Source: Capra hircus (taxonomy: Eukaryota > Chordata > Mammalia > Artiodactyla > Bovidae). From it: 64,000 bases of DNA. Numbering within the stretch: position 1 is the first letter of the stretch; every line of letters begins with the position of its first letter. A model generated the notes under the pieces. That model did not search any database, had not been told where the DNA came from, and worked only from the letters and a program-made list of their open reading frames with translations. Location of the stretch: assembly GCF_001704415.2 (NCBI RefSeq), contig NC_030817.1:35165550-35229549 (forward strand). The letters run 5' to 3'. Shown piece by piece: positions 56,410 to 64,000 of this stretch. The translations under genes were made by a program, and so were the position numbers.

Positions 56410-58740
56410 TATGTGTCCCACAGAATAGTGCCTGCTTTTGAAACCACACTTCTATTTGCTTGTTCATATTCAGCTCCTCTTGATAACTCTAAGATCCCAG
56501 TCAGTCCGTGCCCAGTGTTTCTCCTCCCTATGACAACCCTGTAATTAACCTTTCCCAGGCTTTGTTCCATTTATTTCTGACCACATCTCCAATTTACCAA
56601 TTTCCTTTGATCCAGGTCAAAAATTTTTTAAAGCTACCTTTTGTTACTTCCATACATTGTTTTAGAAATGTTATATTTGTGAGAGTGAGTAAACAGACTG
56701 CAAGCTCCATTATGAATCGTTAGTCTGTGAAGGCTGTAGAATAATTCTTCTGAATGCCAACTCTCATGACACAGACTTCTGGATGTAAGCCCTCTGGGCC
56801 TCCTTGGGGACCTTAGTCCATCAGCAGTGCCCTTTCTGTCTGAATCTTCAACCTTTCCCTCTCCATCAGTCATGAATATATTCAGGAATCTCTCCACTTA
56901 AATGAGGGGAAAAATAGTTCTTTCAAACTCCAGATCACCCCATCTACCCATTTCCTTCAAAACCAGGTTTTTGATTGATTGGTAGATTGGTAAGCAACTC
57001 ACTTGGCTGTATTCTCACTGCCCATTCACTCACTGCTTATACTCCGGGAACCTACTTCTGCTTCTGCACCAACTAGATCCTGACACACCTCTCACTGAAG
57101 TCACCAAGGATCTGCTGCTAACTCCTCTCTGTCACACATCACAGCTGATTACTTCCTGTAAGACTTCTCTTTCCTTAATCTCGGTGACCTCACCACACGG
57201 CTCTTCTGGCCCCTGTTTTCCTTCTCTTCAGCCTGAAGCTCCTCAGGTTTTGTGTTTTTTCTTCTCTGTCTGCATTAGGGTTAGGGTTGGTTACTTAATC
57301 ATCTGCTTCTAAAAATTTTGCTTCTGATCTCTGCAGCTTTATAAGGTCTTAATTCCCAAGGGAGGAAGGCTTCTACCAGGAGACACAGCATAGTTCTATT
57401 TGGGCTGAATGCAGAGGCTTCCAATTAGCTCTTTTGTGTTTTCTTAATTCTATCAGTTTGCCTGAGATTTTCCCACATTTGTTATTCGAAGTCTCATATC
57501 CCAGGAAACCCACCAGTTCCAGGAATTCTGGGACAGCTAAGTTCCAGCTTAGTGCCAACTAAGTTCCCTGAGACATTGAAATAATTCAACACATTTGCTG
57601 TAGCGTGGATCTTGTTTATGTCAGGCCCAACCCATCTCTACTCTCCCCACATATATCCTTGATGACACCCGGGCTTATTCTGTATACCAGAGGGAACTGT
57701 CTGACAATGGCTTGCCCATTCATTCACTAGCTTCTCTTCACAAACATCCTGTTTACATGTCTTTGGGGACAGTGCTTTCTTGGCAAGTTGAAGGGAAAAC
57801 TGACTGTCATGCTAATGTGTGCTCTTTACTCATATTGTCCCATATTTTCTAGGACATGAATGTGGTACTCTGATCTTTATCTTTTTTTGTGAATTCTCAT
57901 TAATCTAATTTTTCCAGCAGTATGAAAAATTTATGTTAGATCTGCAAGGGATGATAGACATCATCTAATCCAATGCAAATATTTCATATTCATTTACAAT
58001 GCTCTGTTATTTAAGCCTTTTTACTTTTGTTTTAGTTTACAATATGTCATGTTCACCAAGTATTCATTTCCTTAACTGACCAAAAATTATACTTACCCTT
58101 TTAATCCAGTAATTTATTTTTTGCTTGTATGATTGTGAGCTCTGACTTTTCTAGAAAAAGCTCAGTATTCTTTAGTATCTCATCAGAAGTCACTCTCAAT
58201 GAGGGTTTGTTGGTGAGGTACCCTAATCTTCTAAGTATTGAACATCACTGTCATTTTCTATTGTGTCTGGGTAATGACATCAGTGATTGTTAAAAGATCT
58301 GTTCACAGATGGACTGAGCTTACAGCACCAATCACAGAGTAGAACTCAAGATTAAGATTTATTTCATTTCAAGTCAGAAACAACTGAGATAAAACAATAC
58401 CCACCCACAAAACCTCTATTGGTACTACCCTCAACCATATAATGGGGTAAATAGATTGCTAGTCTTGTGTTATGCTCTTATGAATCAGTTCTTCTGACTT
58501 TTCAAGGCCAACAATAAAGAAGAGCAGAATTTTCAAAAAACAATGAACTGTGAATTTAAATACTAATCAAGAAATATTCATCATGCTTAGAAACTCAGAG
58601 TCTACCTCCTGTGAAATTACTAGGAGAGAAAGGAGATGTCTACTGTCAGCTAAAGGCCAATGAAAGAGATTTTTTGTTTACCACATTTTTTCCTTCTTTG
58701 ACTTGAAATTTTATTTTTCTATAACTGTATTTTCTTCCAC
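56410..58740. other. Intergenic sequence
   Basis: 56950-57260 is pyrimidine-rich and may be old L2. The rest shows no feature I can name. Open frames here are short and unsupported. Confidence 0.75.
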
Positions 58741-58744
58741 TGAG

Positions 58745-58980
58745 TGTATCAGGACTGTTATGAGAGATCTGAATTCCCATTGGTTCAGGAGATTGAAAAG
58801 AAAATAAATTACAGGAGCATAAAGGTCAACAGTAACAAACTACTTTCAGCTTCTAGCCTAGCAATAGAGGATATAATGTCAAGATTAGTGAACAGCTCAG
58901 ATCCAAGCACAGATACGTCACTGAAAAGTTCAATGAATACTTTTGTCAGAAGTTATTTAGTATTGAGAAAAGGGAAATAG
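58745..58980 (+). CDS. Unassigned short open frame behind an acceptor-like site (possible terminal exon or relic)
   Basis: The frame begins at an AG (58743/58744) preceded by a long pyrimidine-rich tract (TTTTCTTCCACTGAG). It runs 78 codons to TAG and includes the segments EIEKKINYRSIKVNSNKLL and SSLAIEDIMSRLVNSSDPST. It has no ATG at its start, so if real it would be a 3' terminal exon or a fragment of an old coding sequence. Composition is protein-like (mixed charged and hydrophobic residues, no low complexity), and it is not one of the repeats I recognise. I cannot name a family. No partner exon was found in the window. Confidence 0.2.
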
Positions 58981-59405
58981 CATATCTCTGAAAAAGAAAA
59001 AAATGTTTTGATTGAAAGAAGTACAAATCAACAACTAAAGTATTACACAAAGCATCAGGTTTGAATGATTCCTAAAGTTCCTTCCAGTTTCTTTTCATAA
59101 AGTTTGTAGTCAATCTTGTCCCATCAGTTGTAGGAATCTATTGTTGATGGCAAACAATTTTCAAATGACTTCAGAGCAGAAAGTAAATCTAGGCTAGAAC
59201 TACAAGATTCTTTAGCAAGAAGTCAGAGAGGTTTAAGGTGGAGCAGATTAGATCCTTAAATCTAAGGATTTTTAAGAGCCTACCTTGCAGATGTTCTCTG
59301 TTTAAACAGTGGGGCTTCTAAAAATCTAAAGCCATTGTCCTACCACAGCTTCACAGAGAGTCCAACGTAGATAATAGCTTATTTGAAAGAGATTTATGGG
59401 CCTGC

Positions 59406-59590
59406 TTTTTTTTTTTCCCCTTGATATTTGTTTATTTATTCATTTGGGTGCACCCAGTCTTAGTTGCAGCAGGCACATGGGATCTTTAGTTGCAGCATGT
59501 GGGATCTAGTTCCCCCACCAGGGTCCCAACCCAGGCCCCCTGCATTGGCAGCATGGAATCTTAGCCGCTGGACCACCAGGGAAGTCCCCT
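59406..59590 (-). mobile_element. CHR-type SINE
   Basis: Reverse orientation with an oligo-T start, 'cacccagtcttagttgcagc', 'gggtcccaacccaggccccc' and 'ggaccaccagggaagtcccc'. Confidence 0.93.
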
Positions 59591-59999
59591 GACTTTTATA
59601 TAATGAAATAGATTATAAATGGACACTTGGGAAGTCCACAGAGTTTTTAAAGTAATTATATCAACATGATCTAAAAAAGACAGAGACCTACAGTACCTGC
59701 CATGCCTTTACTAGCATTTCCCAAAGTGTAGTCCACATATTATGTATGATCCACATCAGACCACGTGTTCTGAATTTTGGGGGAGGATGGGTGGAGGGAG
59801 GTCTATTCAGGACTTAATATTTTTCATAGGTAATACTTATGAATGTTAAAGTCTGCTCTAAGCCTACTTACTCATTCCTAATTATATTACTCCTGTGGCA
59901 CTACCTTCCAGTCCCTCATGTTGGAATACTACCACCTTCCATTCCTCACATATTATCTATAGTTGAAATTTTACACATTCTGGAAATTTTGCCATTTCA

Positions 60000-60310
60000 G
60001 CAATATGGATGGACTTGGAGGGCATCATGCTAAGTGAAATAAGTCAGACAGGAAAAGACACATACTGTATGATATCACATATCTGAAATCTAAAAAATAT
60101 AACAAACTAGTGAATAAAGCAAAAAAGAATCAGACTCACAGATAGAACAAACTAGTTACCAGTGGGGAGAGAGGAGGGGAAAGAGGCAGTATAGGGGAAG
60201 GAGGGGAAAAAAGGGTTATTACGAACTATAGAAATCACTTGTGTGACACTTTTGAAGCTTGTAAAGCACTGTAGAATTTAAAGAATCTTTCATTCAATAA
60301 AGAATATATT
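60000..60310 (+). repeat. L1 ORF2-end/3' UTR fragment
   Basis: 'aatatggatggacttggagg', 'taagtgaaataagtcagaca' and 'actgtatgatatcacatatc' are typical L1 sequence. Confidence 0.85.
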
Positions 60311-60379
60311 AAATAAACATTTTTATACATTTTTTTTCAGTAAATTAGTGGTGGATCAATTGGTCAAGGAAAGTGTGAT

Positions 60380-61280
60380 GCCTCCCTCATCATATACACA
60401 CAAAAAAACTTTTATTTCAATCAGATTGTACCCCTAAATATGAAAATTAAAATAATGTTTTTAAAAGAAAACATAGGAGCATATCTTCATAATTTTGAGG
60501 TAGACATTTGTTACATAAGAGAAAAAGTATAAACATAAAACAAAAGATTAAAAATTTCACTTCTTTAACATGAAGAACTTCTTTTCATCAAAAACATCAT
60601 TAAGAGAGTGACATGCAAGGTAGAGCTGGGAGAAGATATAGCCAACAAAATACTTATTTCCAGATTATGTAAAGAGCTCCTACAACTCTAAAAGGAAAAG
60701 GCAGACATCTTATTTTTTTAACAGAAAAAAAACCTGAATAGGCACTTTACAAATGAGGTTATCCAAATGACCAATAATCATATAGAAATATGTCCAATAT
60801 AACTAATTATCAGAAAATTGAAAATTAAAGTTACATTGATTGGCAAATAAGAATTAAAGATGTTTGGTGTTATTAAGTCACTAAGGAATTGCAAACTTAA
60901 AACATAATTAGATCCCTCGACACACTTACTTGATAAAGATCCTAATGCTGGGAAAGACTGAAGACAAGAGGAAAAGGGAGCAGCAGAGGATGAGACGGTT
61001 AGATAGCGTCACCGCCTCAATGGTGAGTTTGGGCAAACTCTGGGAGATGGTGGAGGACAGAGGAGCCTGGCGTGCTCTGGGGTTCATGGGGTCACAAAGG
61101 GTCAGACATGATTTAGCGACTGAACAACAATAGCAACAGCACACCTAGCAAGATTGCACCAAGTGCTGACAAGGATGCTGAGCAACTGAAACTCTCATAC
61201 ATTGCTGGTGAAAACGCAAAATGACACACTACTTTGGAGAAGAGTTTCTTATAAAATTAGATATTCACTTACTTTATGCA
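60380..61280 (+). mobile_element. Old L1 ORF2 fragment, split by a BovB 3' piece
   Basis: The left part includes 'ttcttttcatcaaaaacatc' and 'aagagctcctacaactctaa'. The right part resumes at 61136 with 'gaaactctcatacattgctg'. The interruption is BovB. Confidence 0.75.
60938..61135 (+). mobile_element. BovB 3'-end fragment
   Basis: 'cctaatgctgggaaagactg' to 'gtcagacatgatttagcgac', forward orientation, outside KTN1. Confidence 0.9.
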
Positions 61281-61736
61281 TTAGTTTGCTGCTGCTGCTG
61301 CTACTGCTAAGTCACTTCAGTCGTGTCCAACTCTTAGCGACCCCATGGACTGCAGCCTACCAGGCTCCTCTGTCCATAGAATTTTCCAGGCAAGAGTACT
61401 AAAGTGGGGTGCCATTGCCTTCTCCGTTAGTTTGCTAGGTTTTCCATAATAAAATATCACAGACTGATCGGCTTAAACAACAGACATTAATTTTCTCACA
61501 ATCTGGAAGCTAGAAGTCCAAGATCAAAATGTCAGCAGGTTTGGTTTTCCTAAGGACTCTTTCCTCAGCTTGCAGATGGGCACCTTCTTACTATAATCTC
61601 ACATGGTCTTTTCTCTGCACTTGGGCCCTGACCTCTTCTAAAAGGACGCCAGTCAACTGAATTTGGGCCCATTCTAATGACCCCATTTTAACTTAACTAC
61701 ATCCTCTTGGACTTTAATAATAAACATATTATCTGA
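61281..61736. repeat. Ancient interspersed repeat hosting a BovA2
   Basis: After the SINE it reads 'atcggcttaaacaacagaca', 'ctggaagctagaagtccaag' and 'atctcacatggtcttttctc', a common old mammalian repeat whose family I cannot name with certainty. Confidence 0.5.
61291..61426 (-). mobile_element. BovA2-type SINE with 10-bp target-site duplication
   Basis: Reverse orientation with a (CTG)n start. The exact direct repeat TTAGTTTGCT at 61281-61290 and 61427-61436 defines both edges. Confidence 0.94.
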
Positions 61737-61873
61737 TTTTAAAAAATTAAAATGGAAAAGGAATAATAATTACCACTACACTTCTGAAACGTCTAAAGAC
61801 CAGCAATCCTAAATGTTGGCAAGGATGTGGAGCAACTGAGAGATCCGCCTTCACTCGGTGGTGGGATTATCAG

Positions 61874-61968
61874 TCCGTTCAGTTCAGCCGCTCAGTCATG
61901 TCCGACTTTTTGCAGCCCCATGGACTGCATGCAGCACGCCAGGCTTCCCTGTCCATCACAACTGCCAG
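61874..61968 (-). mobile_element. BovA/BovB-tail fragment inside L1
   Basis: 'gttcagttcagccgctcagt' through 'aggcttccctgtccatcaca', reverse orientation. Confidence 0.9.
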
Positions 61969-62189
61969 AGCTGGACTTGGTAGGAGCATAAATTGGTACA
62001 AACACTGGGAAATGTATAGTACTTAAAACTAAATACGTTTATACTCTGCAACCAGAAATTCCGCTCTAATAAATATATCCAACAGGAATGAGTGCATATA
62101 TACACCAAAAGACATGTACAAGAAGCTTCATGGGAAGAGCTAGAAGCAACTTCTATGTCCATCAACAGTAAAATGAACTAAAAAATAAT

Positions 62190-62295
62190 GTGTCCCCTGG
62201 TGGTCTAGTGGTTAGGATTTGGTGCTTTCACTGCCATGGCCTGGGTTCAATTCCTAGTCAGAGAACTGAGATTCTGGAAGCCATGTGGGTCAAAA
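62190..62295 (+). mobile_element. CHR-type SINE inside L1
   Basis: 'tcccctggtggtctagtggt', 'gggttcaattcctagtcaga', then an A-rich tail. Confidence 0.88.
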
Positions 62296-63639
62296 TTTAA
62301 AAATTAAAGTAAAAAATAAACTTTTACAATTACCAAAAATTAAACAAACCAATCAAATAATCTTCATTATGGTGTATCCACATAATGAAATACTATAAAG
62401 CAACAAAAAAAACCAAACTACTGTTACATGCAACCATGTAAATCAATCTCATAGACATGACATTGATGAAAAGAAGCTGGACACACTATACCATTCCATT
62501 TACATAAAGTTTAAGAACAGGTGAAACTAATTTATAGTGAGACTGATTAGAGTAGTGATTATCTTGTGGAGTGGGGCAGTGATGACTAGAAGGGGACATC
62601 AAGAAACCTTCCAATAAGCTAAGAATATTCTGTATGTTTTTTCCCAGCTTTATGAGGTAGAACATTCCATCTTGATCCAAGTGATAGTTACACTGGTATA
62701 AACATATGTAAACTTTCATTGAGCTGTGTTGCTAGATTAGTGTTTTGCTGTACCTAAAGTACACTTCAATTTGGAAGAGAAATAAAAAATAAAAACCAAA
62801 CAAAACTGTATCCGTATTTCTATGGGGGGAAGTACATGGGACTACAGATAATGAAACTGACCTCATGTTGATAATTGTTGAAGCTCAGAGATCCATATAT
62901 TGAGGCTCATTTTATCTCTCCATTTTTTTTTCCTCTGAAGAGAAAGCTTTTATCCATTACAGGCCCATTTCAAAGCCATTTATAGGAAGCCATAAGATTT
63001 TCTTTCTTCCTTCAAGCTTCTAAAGCATTTTGCTCAGTTCGTAGAAACTCTCATTACCAGCCTCCTCTTAGCTTCTTCTCCAAACTCAGTGGCTCGCTCC
63101 ATTCTCTCTGTACTAGTCACTGTTTTGTAACACCTGTGCCTATAGGCTACACACTAGCACACCCAAGAACATCTATGCTGGTGAATGAGTATGCTTACCA
63201 AGGGTCAGTTATGTTCTCAAGTCAAATTTCTGTCACTGCATTTACATGATTTAATCAAATACTGAGTGCAAAAAGAACTGTTTATTAAAACTGTGTCTAT
63301 TACTTTGGAAAAAGTTGGTAAAGACAAACAGAAATTTTAATGTCAAAGTAAGTGTGTGTGTGTAACTGTGAATTTTATTAAAAAACCACTAAATTGTACA
63401 GTTTATAGGGGTGATTTTATAGTGGGTGAATTATTTTAATAAAGCTGTTATAAAAAATTAGGAGTGCCTGAGATGAATACAAAAGATTACAAGGCCCTTG
63501 AAAAAAATCTAAAAGACCTTTGCAATTACATTACTAATATCTTTAATTTCTCATTTATCTTTTAAGAAAAAGGTATAAGGGAAATCACATGCAACTCTTT
63601 TGAGTGTGATTTATGCAAGAAAAGCAATGTATATTAATA

Positions 63640-64000
63640 TATATATTATTGTAATGTAATTCACAAACCATACGATTCATCCATTTAAAGCATTCAAGCC
63701 AATAATTTTAAGTACATTCGGTTATAAAACCATCACCACAGTCAATTTTAGAATATTTTCAATATCTCAAAAAGAAATCCTGTAGACATTAGTAATAAAT
63801 CTCCATTTCCACCGAAGTCCTTTGGCTATTGAAAACTACTAACCTACTTTGTGTCTTCATTGATTTACCTATTCTGTACATTTTATGTAAATAGAATCAT
63901 ACAAAATGTGAATTGTGACTGGCTTCTTTCACTCAGTGTAATTTTTTCAAGATTCATCCATGTTATACGATTATTAGTACTTCATCCCTTTTTTGACTGA
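63640..64000 (-). repeat. L1 3'-region fragment running off the window
   Basis: 'ataaaaccatcaccacagtc', 'ttacctattctgtacatttt' and 'ttcactcagtgtaatttttt' are reverse-complement L1M text. Between 62810 and 63630 I see nothing recognisable. Confidence 0.75.

Larger units (their letters stand above)
61745..62800 (+). mobile_element. Old L1 3' region, split by BovA and CHR SINE
   Basis: Colinear L1 pieces: 'gttggcaaggatgtggagca' (61817), 'ttatactctgcaaccagaaa' (62038), 'tggtgtatccacataatgaa' (62371) and 'acaggtgaaactaatttata' (62517). Confidence 0.85.

Noticed and set aside
57275..57288. Telomere-like TTAGGGTTAGGGTT
   Set aside because: Only about two units; expected by chance and not an interstitial telomeric array.
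1..64000. CRISPR arrays, bacterial operons, phage or endogenous retrovirus genes
   Set aside because: None seen. The window is typical mammalian DNA, and the RT frames belong to BovB LINEs without gag, protease or env.

Overview
The window is mammalian nuclear DNA from a bovid ruminant, cattle or a close relative. The evidence is the repeat content: BovB LINEs with reverse-transcriptase reading frames, BovA/BovA2 and Bov-tA SINEs, cetartiodactyl CHR-type tRNA SINEs and ruminant L1, on top of old mammalian L2, MIR, L1M, MER5-like and Tigger-like relics. The species cannot be fixed from the sequence. Repeat names are from memory of consensus sequences, and repeat edges are accurate only to about 10-30 bases.

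The one gene recognised is KTN1 (kinectin 1), on the minus strand. The window holds its promoter, a noncoding first exon (donor at 52198/52197), a 27.6 kb first intron and the first ten coding exons, at 24065-24617, 20817-20954, 19270-19440, 17596-17726, 10516-10632, 8564-8704, 5540-5646, 4580-4712, 2754-2841 and 19-185. All internal junctions obey GT-AG and all phases join, giving residues 1-572 of a protein of roughly 1350. The rest of the gene lies to the left of base 1. The product is an ER-membrane protein: an N-terminal membrane anchor, a lysine-rich stretch, then the start of a long coiled coil.

The promoter is a CpG island (about 51.35-52.6 kb). A consensus donor on the plus strand (CTCGG|GTAAGT at 52448/52449) lies only 249 bases from the KTN1 exon 1 donor, so the island is probably a bidirectional promoter with a divergent noncoding transcript, as at human KTN1/KTN1-AS1. 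From about 52.6 kb to the right end no established gene is seen. Two short open frames next to splice-acceptor-like sequence (53.3-53.56 kb minus, 58.74-58.98 kb plus) deserve a check.

The rest is transposon-rich intron and intergenic DNA. Three large BovB copies (11.92-13.82, 26.47-28.83 and 40.90-43.35 kb) and one BovB 3' fragment (45.6-46.1 kb) all lie in the same orientation as KTN1 transcription. The third sits in a four-layer nest (L1 > CHR SINE > BovB > BovA2). A 50-bp near-perfect inverted repeat with an 18-bp spacer (14536-14653) sits at the end of a MIR copy and is the most unusual local structure. I found no previously undescribed multi-gene system; the best leads are the divergent promoter, the long hairpin and the two unassigned open frames.
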